Below are positions 1 to 7,699 of a DNA stretch of 24,838 nt, one piece after another (within the stretch, counting starts at the first letter, position 1; the number at the start of each line of letters is the position of its first letter). The DNA is from Betaproteobacteria bacterium UBA3031 (GTDB taxonomy: Bacteria > Pseudomonadota > Gammaproteobacteria > Burkholderiales > Eutrophovitaceae): assembly GCA_002367635.1 (NCBI GenBank), contig DFDI01000090.1:9583-34420 (forward strand). Reading direction: 5' to 3'. A program made the translations under genes and the position numbers. The notes beneath the pieces were generated by a model. It made no database searches, was not told the origin of the DNA, and worked only from the letters and a program-made list of their open reading frames with translations.

Positions 1-71
1 AAAACCCAGTCTATGCTGTATGTAATCATCGCCATCGTTGGGCCGAACGTTGCCGAAATTCAGATCTATAT

Positions 72-1280
72 TCAGTCATAGATTAAGTAGTCGCGTCTCT
101 CTTCTAACCATGACGCTTCATCCGCTCGAGCTAAAGCCTCCATATCTTGGGTCGTAGCGTTATCGTCTTCTACCCACTCTCGGAGCAAAGAGCTCCCGCT
201 TATTAAATCAATGGCGAGCCTATCTTTCTCATATTCGTAATGAAACTCTCGCCACAACGGATAGTCCCTATCGAGTGACTTAAGCGCTTTAAAAACCAGC
301 GAGATCAATCGCCAGGGTTTGAACTGGCGATGGTCATAGCCACTTGGCCTATCCACGTGAATCTGAACACCCTCGCACAAATGCCCCGCGTGCTTATGAA
401 ACGTGGGCTCAAACCAACAAACCCTCAAAGTACATCCCATCATCCATTCTGGTCCAAGGCGACGCATGCGATCGATCAAAAGCTGGGCCGCCAGACCTGG
501 CGCACCCAACATTTCCAAAGGTCGCGTTGTTCCGCGCCCTTCTGACAATAAGGACCCTTCGAGCATCACGGTCCCCGGATAACATCGTGCCATAGCTAAA
601 CTAGGTGCATTGGGGCTGGGATTGACCCATGTTCGCTCACTCGAAGGCCAACCAAAGTCAGGGCCACTCGAAGGGTTCCAGCCCTCCATTTTAACGACCG
701 TTAAGTCTGCCGCCAGCTCGTACTTATCGACAAACCACTGCGCCAACTCTCCGAGAGTTAACCCATGCCTCATTGGAAGCAACCCAGCGCCTACGAAGCT
801 CTCCCAACCAGGCTTGAGCAAAAGACCTTCAACCGGTCTACCAATCGGATTAGGCCGATCAAGAATCCAAATTCTTTTTTTATATTTGGCACACGCCTCG
901 AGCAAGTAACGTAAGGTCGTGATAAACGTGTAAATACGGCAACCTAAGTCTTGAAGGTCCACCAACAAAACATCAAAACTTTCGATCATTGCCTGGGTTG
1001 GGCGCCTGACGTCCCCATAAAGGGAATAGACTGGGATTTTATGAACGGGGTCTATAAAGTCTGAAGATTCAACCATGTTGTCCTGTTTGTCCCCCCTTAA
1101 ACCATGCTGAGGACCAAATGCTGCGACCAGGTCTAAATTCGATATCCCTGAGATCACATCAATAGCATGAGTAAGATGTTCGTCGACAGACGCCGGGTGC
1201 CCAAGCAACGCCAGTCGGCTGCCGACTAGTTGTTGTTGTAGCGCCTCCTCTTCTCTAAGCCGGTCAAGGCCAAACTTCAT
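72..1280 (-). CDS. namZ: NamZ/DUF1343 family exo-beta-N-acetylmuramidase (GH171-like)
   Basis: This 402-residue protein belongs to the DUF1343 family, whose characterised Bacillus member NamZ removes MurNAc from the non-reducing end of peptidoglycan fragments. Family marks visible here are FGPQHGLRG near residues 55-63, the PVYSLYG segment near 83-89, the DVLLVDLQDLGCRIYTF block, LDRPNPIGR, and a MRHGLTLGELA stretch. The length is usual for the family. The first 40 residues are hydrophilic, with no signal peptide, so a cytoplasmic recycling role is more likely than secretion; that is inference. It lies 31 bp downstream of the DOMON-like gene on the same strand and is probably cotranscribed with it. 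The ATG start is the first in frame. The family call is firm; the exact substrate in this organism is not shown. Confidence 0.88.
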   Translation of the reverse strand: MKFGLDRLREEEALQQQLVGSRLALLGHPASVDEHLTHAIDVISGISNLDLVAAFGPQHGLRGDKQDNMVESSDFIDPVHKIPVYSLYGDVRRPTQAMIESFDVLLVDLQDLGCRIYTFITTLRYLLEACAKYKKRIWILDRPNPIGRPVEGLLLKPGWESFVGAGLLPMRHGLTLGELAQWFVDKYELAADLTVVKMEGWNPSSGPDFGWPSSERTWVNPSPNAPSLAMARCYPGTVMLEGSLLSEGRGTTRPLEMLGAPGLAAQLLIDRMRRLGPEWMMGCTLRVCWFEPTFHKHAGHLCEGVQIHVDRPSGYDHRQFKPWRLISLVFKALKSLDRDYPLWREFHYEYEKDRLAIDLISGSSLLREWVEDDNATTQDMEALARADEASWLEERRDYLIYD

Positions 1281-1311
1281 AGCAACAACCCTTCATTTTG
1301 TTTAAGCATTT

Positions 1312-1848
1312 TTAGACTCCAAAAAATCCCGCTGGATGGTGAAAATCAGGGGAGCCACTCGGAAAATCCAAGGCGTAATAACAGTATCGCTGATCTTGCA
1401 TCTTCATAACACTGGTTAGCGCAATAAAGAGTTTCGCATCTGGGCGACTAAACAAACCAACACCCGCCAAATCTAACGAAACTTCAAGCCGAAATAATTG
1501 AGGGGCAACAACAACCGATATTGTCGGCTCAGCGCCAAGTATTACGTCTCGCATACCTTCTCGATAGTGATCAAAATAAAAGCATGCCCACTGGCCCGAA
1601 GGGGAAAAATTAAACTCAATATACTCATCGTCAATATTACGAATAAAAAACTCAAAGCATGTTTCTTCCCATAACTTTGCACCCCTTCCAGATCTCGCCC
1701 TATCAGGAAAAACTATTGCTTGTGTATTGCCTAATATTTCATAGGTTAAGAGCCAACGAAATCGCGTTGACCGCTCTATCATGACTGATGCGGACAAATT
1801 TTCGACCGGGTTGTCGATGTGGGGCTTCAAGGTGTAAGTTGTAGGCAT
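1312..1848 (-). CDS. DOMON-like domain protein
   Basis: This is a protein of about 178 residues resembling the small proteobacterial DOMON-like (carbohydrate-binding-module-9-like) proteins. The central LWEETCFEFF motif, followed by a beta-rich EYIEFNFSPSGQWACFYFD segment and ending near the FHHPAGFFG tail, is typical. No signal peptide or membrane segment is visible. The frame opens at a TTG three codons upstream (1857), but the ATG at 1848 gives a conventional start; neither has a clear Shine-Dalgarno sequence. It is the first gene of a probable two-gene unit with the muramidase. DOMON-type folds bind haem or sugars; given the neighbour, binding of a cell-wall sugar is a reasonable guess but not shown. 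Confidence 0.75.
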   Translation of the reverse strand: MPTTYTLKPHIDNPVENLSASVMIERSTRFRWLLTYEILGNTQAIVFPDRARSGRGAKLWEETCFEFFIRNIDDEYIEFNFSPSGQWACFYFDHYREGMRDVILGAEPTISVVVAPQLFRLEVSLDLAGVGLFSRPDAKLFIALTSVMKMQDQRYCYYALDFPSGSPDFHHPAGFFGV

Positions 1849-1860
1849 CGCTATCAAAAG

Positions 1861-1883
1861 GGTTACCGTCTCAGTAGGTTACC
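1861..1883. repeat. Direct 7-bp repeat GGTTACC in divergent promoter gap
   Basis: The 43-bp gap between the divergent DOMON-like and ChaC genes contains GGTTACC at 1861-1867 and again at 1877-1883, sixteen bases apart start to start. Spaced direct repeats in a divergent gap can be an operator, but two 7-mers could also occur by chance. Confidence 0.3.
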
Positions 1884-1891
1884 TCAAAAAA

Positions 1892-2614
1892 ATGCCGTCT
1901 TACAAAAAAACAAAGATAAAACGAAACATGCTTGAAAACGACTCCGTACGACGAGCGGTTGAGCAATCAGGCCATAGCGCAATCATGATCTCGGAAGACG
2001 AGCTACTACAATCCTTGAATAAAACGCTGCAAGAACAACCAAAAAACCAGCCTATTTGGGTTTTTGGGTACGGGTCACTCATCTGGAACCCGATGTTAGA
2101 GTATGTCGACAAGCAACCAGCCCTAATTCGTGGGTACCACCGTGGTTTCTATTGTTGGTCTCGAATTAACCGTGGGTCTCCCGAAAATCCAGGCTTAGTT
2201 CTAGCGCTTGATCACGGCGGATCATGCCGAGGAATCGCGTATAAACTGAAGGCAGAAAAAAAAGAAAAAGAACTCCTAATACTTTGGCGACGAGAAATGT
2301 TGGGTAATGTCTATATTCCGAAATGGGTGCGTGCAGAAACAGCTCAAGGTGTTATAAGCGCAGTCACCTTCGTCATTGACCGGTCAAGTCCTGCGTACAC
2401 CGGAAAAATGGATGAAGATCGAGTCGTCTCAATAGCCATGAACGCTTCGGGGCACTACGGATCGTGTTCTGATTACTTGATAGATACCGCAGAGAGTTTA
2501 AAACAGGAAAATATACGAGATAAAAAAATCTTTCGATTGGCGAGCAAGCTCTTAAGATGCAGTGGGCATGCGTCGAATACGAATGATTATCCAGCCAACG
2601 ATAATCAAAGGTAA
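1892..2614 (+). CDS. chaC: Gamma-glutamylcyclotransferase, ChaC family
   Basis: ChaC-type enzymes cleave glutathione to 5-oxoproline and Cys-Gly in the cytosol. The family hallmark FGYGSLIWNP is present around residues 58-67, followed by the GYHRGFYCWS segment, the LALDHGGSCRGIAYKL strand and LWRREM, whose Glu matches the catalytic glutamate position of the family. The length of 240 residues fits (E. coli ChaC is about 231). An internal ATG at 1928 (MLENDSV) may be the true start, because the first twelve residues are an atypical basic run; no strong ribosome binding site separates the two. It is divergent from the DOMON-like gene, and its last 63 bases overlap the 3' end of the convergent transporter gene. 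Confidence 0.85.
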   Translation: MPSYKKTKIKRNMLENDSVRRAVEQSGHSAIMISEDELLQSLNKTLQEQPKNQPIWVFGYGSLIWNPMLEYVDKQPALIRGYHRGFYCWSRINRGSPENPGLVLALDHGGSCRGIAYKLKAEKKEKELLILWRREMLGNVYIPKWVRAETAQGVISAVTFVIDRSSPAYTGKMDEDRVVSIAMNASGHYGSCSDYLIDTAESLKQENIRDKKIFRLASKLLRCSGHASNTNDYPANDNQR

Positions 2615-3769
2615 GGTGTTCCAAAGCAAACCATTCACAAAAGCCGCATCATATCCGCCAGTGAGATCAAAAAGATACCCAGGCGCCCACCCACCAACAG
2701 CCATGCCCACCAAGGACGCCATCATCACCATGCCAACCCGCTCTCCGGCTACCCTCTGAGGGTAGTACTCTCGAACCGCCATGGCGTAAGCTGGCACAAT
2801 GCCGCCTTGAAACAAACCAAAGATCGCTGAGATAAAGTAGAGCGAGACGAGCGTATCAAAAAACAAGAACAGCGCGAGTCCAATGCCCTGAAGAAACACG
2901 CCAATTACCACCGTCTTTAAGCCCCCGATGTGGTCTGATAACCAACCAAATCCTAGACGGCTGACTACGCCAAAAGCAAGCATTACTGACAGCATTTTTG
3001 CTCCGGTGCCCGCGCCAAAACCCAAGTCCCCACAAAATGCAACCAAATGAACCTGAGGCATAGACATCGCGACACAACAACAAAAAACTGAAATCATGAG
3101 TAAGGTAGTCAACCAAAAAGGGGGGGCCGGCCACCTGGCAAGTGATGATCCATGCGCCGCAACAGTGACTTTTCCTTCTTTGGTTGGTGTACGCCTCAAG
3201 ACTAAAGATAAAGGTAACGCTAAAACAAGAACCGTTATGCCAACAATCCAGTAAGTCTGTCGCCAACCAAATTCTTGTACACTCGACTCCAAAATGGTTG
3301 GCCAAATAGCGCCCGACAAATACTGGCCGCTGGCGATAATACCGACCGCTGCCCCCTTGCGGCGCTCGAACCAATGAGATACGTGAGCGATGAGTGGCCC
3401 GAACGTGGTCGACGTCCCAACGCCGATCAATAAACCATGAGATACACTCAGGGACCCAACACCAGTAGCAAACGAGGCCACGCCATAGCCTGCAGACATC
3501 AAAACGATGCCAACTACTACAGTTTTATGAATCCCGTGCTTGTCAGAAAAACGACCAAACACAATCCCACCCAATCCATACCCAATCATCGTAAAGACGT
3601 ATGGAAAAGACGCCTGCGCCCTCGTGATTCCCAGGTCCGACTGAATGGCTGGCAAAATAACCACGATGGACCACATCCCAACCCCAACTACGACAGACAT
3701 CACAAGCACGAGGCTTAATCGACACCAAGCCCCGGCCGAATCAACTAACAATGACTTTTCTCTACCCAT
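2552..3769 (-). CDS. Major facilitator superfamily transporter (OFA/MCT-like)
   Basis: This is an integral membrane transporter with about twelve hydrophobic segments, including a loop between segments 2 and 3 with the MFS signature-like GRFSDKHG and a second-half counterpart GFGWLSDHIGG. The overall pattern resembles oxalate/formate- or monocarboxylate-type MFS carriers, which suggests an organic anion substrate; the specific substrate cannot be read from the sequence. The frame extends upstream to 3853, but the extra 28 residues form an unlikely leader, and MGREKSLL at 3769 places the start just before the first membrane helix. No clear Shine-Dalgarno sequence is seen for either. The 3' end overlaps chaC tail to tail by 63 bp. 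It is divergent from the acyl-CoA synthetase cluster, so a shared regulatory gap is possible. Confidence 0.82.
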   Translation of the reverse strand: MGREKSLLVDSAGAWCRLSLVLVMSVVVGVGMWSIVVILPAIQSDLGITRAQASFPYVFTMIGYGLGGIVFGRFSDKHGIHKTVVVGIVLMSAGYGVASFATGVGSLSVSHGLLIGVGTSTTFGPLIAHVSHWFERRKGAAVGIIASGQYLSGAIWPTILESSVQEFGWRQTYWIVGITVLVLALPLSLVLRRTPTKEGKVTVAAHGSSLARWPAPPFWLTTLLMISVFCCCVAMSMPQVHLVAFCGDLGFGAGTGAKMLSVMLAFGVVSRLGFGWLSDHIGGLKTVVIGVFLQGIGLALFLFFDTLVSLYFISAIFGLFQGGIVPAYAMAVREYYPQRVAGERVGMVMMASLVGMAVGGWAPGYLFDLTGGYDAAFVNGLLWNTLPLIIVGWIIIRIRRMPTAS

Positions 3770-3905
3770 TTGCAAAACATGTCCACATAAAAATAAACAC
3801 ACCCAGTGTCGTAACAGCTTGGTGAAAACAGAGCATTTGTTCTTTGTATTCATCGCTGATTTGTAATAGAGTAATTGTATAAGTAAAAGGGCACGTTAGC
3901 GGCTC

Positions 3906-5882
3906 ATGGGAGGAAAATTGTTGGATAGTAACAACCCGAGACCTCGGGAGGATACGTTATCGGCGTTAGTTTTGAAAAACGCCAAGGCCATAGGACATAA
4001 AACAGCCATTCGAGAAAAAGACCTCGGCATCTGGCAAAGCTGGAGCTGGTCTGCGGTTGCGGATGAAGTTAAATGGCTTGCCGGAGGGCTCGCATCGAAG
4101 GGCTATGTCAGGGAAAATAACCTTGCCATCATCGGTGACAACCGGCCTCGTCTGTATTGGTCTTTTGCGGCATCACAATCCCTTGGGGGAATTCCCGTCC
4201 CACTCTACCAAGACGCGATCGCAGAGGAAATGATCTACGTCTTTAACGATGCAGAAATCGAGTTTGCGGTTGTCGAAGACCAAGAGCAAGTCGACAAACT
4301 GCTCGAAATCATGCCCCAATGCAGCAAGCTAAGATGCATCATTTATGACAATCCAAGAGGGATGCGCCACTATGATCATCCCGCTGTCATCGCGTACGAG
4401 GACGTTCGGAACCTCGGCCGTAAATTCATAGAAGAGCAACCTGACTTTCTAGAGCGCGAACTCGAAAAATGTCATACAGACGACGTGTCCGTCATTCTCT
4501 ATACGTCTGGGACAACGAGTAAACCCAAAGGGGTATGTTTAACGCATCGAGCATGTATTGATGTCGCTAAAGCAGATATGGGGTTCGACGGTTACAGCGA
4601 CGATGGTGAAATCCTTTCCTATTTACCGATGGCGTGGGTCGGAGATCATTTATTTTCTTATGCTCAATCAATCGTAACGGGTTATACCGTTAACTGCCCG
4701 GAATCGTCGGAAACCGTAATGACCGACATGAGAGAGATTGGGCCCACCTACTATTTTGCACCACCAAGCGTCTTTGAAAACTTGCTGACCCAAGTCACCA
4801 TTCGCATGGAGGATGCGAGCAAACTCAAGAAATGGCTCTACAAAACGTTCATGGCGGTTGCCCAAAAAGCAGGCCTCGATATCATAGATGGGAGAGCGGT
4901 CTCTATAAAAAACCGAATCCTTTATTTTCTCGGCAATATTTTTATATACGCCCCCCTCAGAAACAATCTCGGGATGAGCCGCATCAAAGTAGCCTACACC
5001 GGTGGGGCGGCCATTGGCCCTGACCTTTACCGGTTCTATCGATCAATTGGCATCAACCTAAAGCAGCTCTATGGGCAAACGGAAACGCTCGCTTATGTAT
5101 GTAAGCAACCCAATGGAGCGGCTCGATTGGATTCGGTCGGCACACCTATGCCTGGCGTGGACATTAAAGTAAGCGATAAAGGCGAGATTTTAGTTAAAAG
5201 TCCAGGGCTATTAAAGGAATACTACAAAAACCCGAAGGCGACAGAAGAATCAATCACCCGGGATGGATATTTTAGGACGGGAGATGCTGGCTTTATTGAT
5301 CAGGATGGTCATCTCAAGATCATAGATCGAGCACAGGACGTTGGTACATTAAATGACGGGACGATGTTCGCTCCTCAATTTCTAGAAAATAAACTTAAAT
5401 TTTTTCCATTCATTAAAGAGGCGGTCTGTTTCGGCGATAAGCGTGATGCGGTATGCGCCTTCCTAAATATTGAAATGGACGCGGTCGGGAATTGGGCTGA
5501 GAGACAAGGCCTTGGTTACTCAGGCTACGTTGACTTGGCTAGCAAGCCGGAAGTTTACAAATTGCTACAGAGCTGCATTGAACAAGTTAACCAAGACCTC
5601 GCTAGGGAGGAATCCCTGTCAGCCTCACAAATCAAAAGGTTCCTTATCCTTCATAAAGAACTGGATGCCGATGATGATGAACTCACCAGAACTAGAAAAG
5701 TTCGTCGCGATTTTGTTGCTGAAAAATATGGGGTCCTAGTCTCAGCGCTTTATAATGATGCTAAAGAATGCTTCATAGAGACACAAATGAAATTTGAAGA
5801 CGGTCGCACAGGAATAACATCTGCAAACATCGCCATCCGTGACGCAAAAACGACCCAATCCAACTTAGAGTTAGCCGCATAA
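3906..5882 (+). CDS. Long-chain acyl-CoA synthetase-like AMP-dependent ligase
   Basis: This is an ANL-superfamily acyl/aryl-CoA ligase of COG1022 type, forming an acyl-adenylate and then an acyl-CoA. The phosphate loop YTSGTTSKPKG is near residues 199-209 (a Ser replaces the common Gly of TTGxPKG). YGQTET is the A5 motif, and YFRTGD with KIIDRAQD near residues 457-480 marks the hinge. The length of about 658 residues is normal. It is the first gene of an eight-gene plus-strand run with a LivFGHM-type ABC transporter, so it probably activates the imported acid. The start may be TTG 3921 rather than ATG 3906 (see the ribosome-binding-site entry). The next gene begins 15 bp after its stop. The substrate chain type (fatty or aromatic) is not determined. 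Confidence 0.88.
   Translation: MGGKLLDSNNPRPREDTLSALVLKNAKAIGHKTAIREKDLGIWQSWSWSAVADEVKWLAGGLASKGYVRENNLAIIGDNRPRLYWSFAASQSLGGIPVPLYQDAIAEEMIYVFNDAEIEFAVVEDQEQVDKLLEIMPQCSKLRCIIYDNPRGMRHYDHPAVIAYEDVRNLGRKFIEEQPDFLERELEKCHTDDVSVILYTSGTTSKPKGVCLTHRACIDVAKADMGFDGYSDDGEILSYLPMAWVGDHLFSYAQSIVTGYTVNCPESSETVMTDMREIGPTYYFAPPSVFENLLTQVTIRMEDASKLKKWLYKTFMAVAQKAGLDIIDGRAVSIKNRILYFLGNIFIYAPLRNNLGMSRIKVAYTGGAAIGPDLYRFYRSIGINLKQLYGQTETLAYVCKQPNGAARLDSVGTPMPGVDIKVSDKGEILVKSPGLLKEYYKNPKATEESITRDGYFRTGDAGFIDQDGHLKIIDRAQDVGTLNDGTMFAPQFLENKLKFFPFIKEAVCFGDKRDAVCAFLNIEMDAVGNWAERQGLGYSGYVDLASKPEVYKLLQSCIEQVNQDLAREESLSASQIKRFLILHKELDADDDELTRTRKVRRDFVAEKYGVLVSALYNDAKECFIETQMKFEDGRTGITSANIAIRDAKTTQSNLELAA
3908..3914 (+). 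promoter_or_regulatory. Strong Shine-Dalgarno GGGAGGA placed after the first ATG
   Basis: GGGAGGA lies at 3908-3914, overlapping the last base of the first in-frame ATG (3906-3908), and is followed by TTG codons at 3918 and 3921. Spacing to TTG 3921 is six bases, close to ideal, whereas the ATG has no clear ribosome binding site upstream. The synthetase may therefore start at TTG 3921. Confidence 0.45.
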
Positions 5883-5897
5883 ACTGCGGTAGCACAT

Positions 5898-6689
5898 ATG
5901 AATGATACCGATCGAAAGTTAGGCCCCACAATATTAAAAGTTGAAAGTATTTCACTCGCATTTGGGGGCGTTAAAGCCCTCACTAATATCAGTTTCGAAG
6001 TGAAACAACATGAAATTTTAGCGATCATTGGGCCTAACGGAGCAGGCAAGAGCTCAATGCTGAATGTGATCAACGGCGTGTATCACCCTAACGCCGGATC
6101 AATTACCTACAAAGGTAATGTTCGGCAACAAATGAAGCCATATGAGGCTGCATCGCAGGGAATCGCACGTACATTTCAAAATATTGCTCTATTTAAAGGT
6201 ATGTCTGTTTTGGATAACATCATGACGGGTCGCACTTTGAAAATGAATGCCGGCTTCTTGGCGCAATGTTTACACATAGGCCCCGCACGCAATGAAGAGA
6301 TCGAGCATAGAAAAAAGGTTGAGGAGATCATCGATTTTCTTCAAATCCAATCAATTAGAAAGACTCCCGTGGGGCGACTACCCTACGGCCTACAGAAACG
6401 TGTGGAGCTGGGCAGGGCCCTAGCTGCAGAACCCGAGTTGCTGCTTCTTGACGAACCCATGGCCGGCATGAACATCGAGGAAAAGGAAGACATGAGTCGT
6501 TTCATCCTTGACGTCAATGACGAATTCGGAACAACAATTGTTCTTATTGAGCATGATATGGGCGTGGTTATGGATTTGTCCGACCGAATCGTCGTGCTTG
6601 ATTACGGCAAAAAGATTGGTGACGGAACACCAACTGAAATCAGGAATAATAAAGAGGTAATCGACGCTTATTTAGGCGTATCAGATTAA
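5898..6689 (+). CDS. ABC transporter ATP-binding protein, LivG-like
   Basis: This is one of two ATPase subunits of a branched-chain-amino-acid-type (HAAT family) importer. Walker A GPNGAGKSS is at residues 45-53, the Q-loop glutamine near residue 94, the signature region LPYGLQKRVE at 161-170, Walker B LLLLDEP at 181-187, and the switch histidine in IEHDMG near 219. The long insert between Walker A and the signature is a LivG trait. The length of 263 residues is typical. It sits between the acyl-CoA synthetase and the permease genes; a 57-bp gap with a small hairpin separates it from the first permease. The cargo is probably not an amino acid, given the ligases on both sides, but this is inference. 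Confidence 0.9.
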   Translation: MNDTDRKLGPTILKVESISLAFGGVKALTNISFEVKQHEILAIIGPNGAGKSSMLNVINGVYHPNAGSITYKGNVRQQMKPYEAASQGIARTFQNIALFKGMSVLDNIMTGRTLKMNAGFLAQCLHIGPARNEEIEHRKKVEEIIDFLQIQSIRKTPVGRLPYGLQKRVELGRALAAEPELLLLDEPMAGMNIEEKEDMSRFILDVNDEFGTTIVLIEHDMGVVMDLSDRIVVLDYGKKIGDGTPTEIRNNKEVIDAYLGVSD

Positions 6690-6706
6690 TTGGAACAGAG
6701 GAACTA

Positions 6707-6730
6707 GAGCTATACAGTTAGTTGTAGCTC
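6707..6730 (+). other. Intercistronic hairpin between livG-like and livH-like genes
   Basis: GAGCTATA (6707-6714) pairs with TGTAGCTC (6723-6730) over eight pairs, one of them G-U, around an eight-base loop. No U-run follows, so it is not an intrinsic terminator. It could modulate translation of the permease gene sixteen bases downstream or mRNA stability. Confidence 0.4.
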
Positions 6731-6746
6731 GATTGGGATCATAACT

Positions 6747-7658
6747 ATGGGGTTTTTTGTTGAAGTTTTAATCAGTGGCTTAATGGCTGGCGTGCTCTAT
6801 TCATTAGTTGCCCTCGGATTTGTGCTTATTTTCAAGGCTTCGGGTGTCTTTAATTTTGCGCAAGGCGCTATGGTTTTGTTTGCTGCGCTCACATTCGTGA
6901 GGCTATTGGATATCTTAAAAGATACATTCGCCCCCATCACACTCGCCCTCATCATAACAATAGCCATGATGATCATGCTGGCGATAGCGATCGAACGGTT
7001 AGTTCTTCGCCCGTTAGTCAATCAGCCCGGCATCTCCCTATTCATGGCGACCCTCGGCGTTGCGTATTTTTTAGACGGATTCGGTCAAACACTCTGGGGC
7101 AGCGACATCTATACTCTAGATATTGGCATTCCGAAGGGGTCCATTTTCATCTTCGAGTCGATATTTGAAGGTGGCGTGTTGGTCGCCAAAGAAGACCTAG
7201 TAGCAACGGTCATTGCAGGCGTGCTCGTAGTAACGCTGGCCATATTCTTCCAAAAAACCCGCATTGGCCGAGCGCTTCGTGCCGTAGCTGATGATCACCA
7301 AGCCGCGCAATCTATAGGCATCCCCCTCAACTATATTTGGGTTATTGTCTGGACCGTTGCAGGGTTAGTCGCACTTGTTGCCGGCGTAATTTGGGGTTCT
7401 AAACTCGGTGTGCAGTTTTCGCTATCGCTGATTGCACTAAAGGCACTACCTGTGCTGATTCTTGGTGGCTTCGAATCCGTTTTGGGGGCCGTGATCGGCG
7501 GCCTTATCATTGGATCTGGGGAAAAATTAGCAGAAATTTATCTTGGTCCTTATGTAGGCGGTGGTATCGAATATTGGTTCGCGTACATGCTTGCACTCGG
7601 ATTTTTGATGTTCAGGCCGCAAGGTCTCTTCGGTGAAGTTCATATTGATCGTGTTTGA
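6747..7658 (+). CDS. ABC transporter permease, LivH-like
   Basis: This is a hydrophobic 303-residue membrane subunit of the HAAT-type importer with about eight predicted helices. The family-typical start (SGLMAGVLYSLVALGFVLIF), the FNFAQGAMVL segment, the ATLGVAYFLDG segment and the cytoplasmic-loop GRALRAVADDHQAAQSIGI, which contacts the ATPase, are all visible. It ends with MFRPQGLFGE, as LivH proteins commonly do. It partners with the LivM-like protein encoded 41 bp downstream. A weak purine stretch (TTGGGAT) precedes the ATG. The solute is unknown. Confidence 0.9.
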   Translation: MGFFVEVLISGLMAGVLYSLVALGFVLIFKASGVFNFAQGAMVLFAALTFVRLLDILKDTFAPITLALIITIAMMIMLAIAIERLVLRPLVNQPGISLFMATLGVAYFLDGFGQTLWGSDIYTLDIGIPKGSIFIFESIFEGGVLVAKEDLVATVIAGVLVVTLAIFFQKTRIGRALRAVADDHQAAQSIGIPLNYIWVIVWTVAGLVALVAGVIWGSKLGVQFSLSLIALKALPVLILGGFESVLGAVIGGLIIGSGEKLAEIYLGPYVGGGIEYWFAYMLALGFLMFRPQGLFGEVHIDRV

Positions 7659-7699
7659 TCAAATATTCAATATTCACCTAATCACTTTATGGTCTAACA

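Noticed and set aside
1..71. Possible partial gene at the left edge
   Set aside because: More than one frame is open on both strands over these 71 bases (for example a plus-strand frame ending at TAG 79-81 and a minus-strand frame), and none shows a recognisable motif; too short to support a call.
2856..3374. 172-residue minus-strand reading frame inside the MFS gene
   Set aside because: It is an alternative frame of the transporter gene, with Trp- and Cys-rich composition and no recognisable domain.
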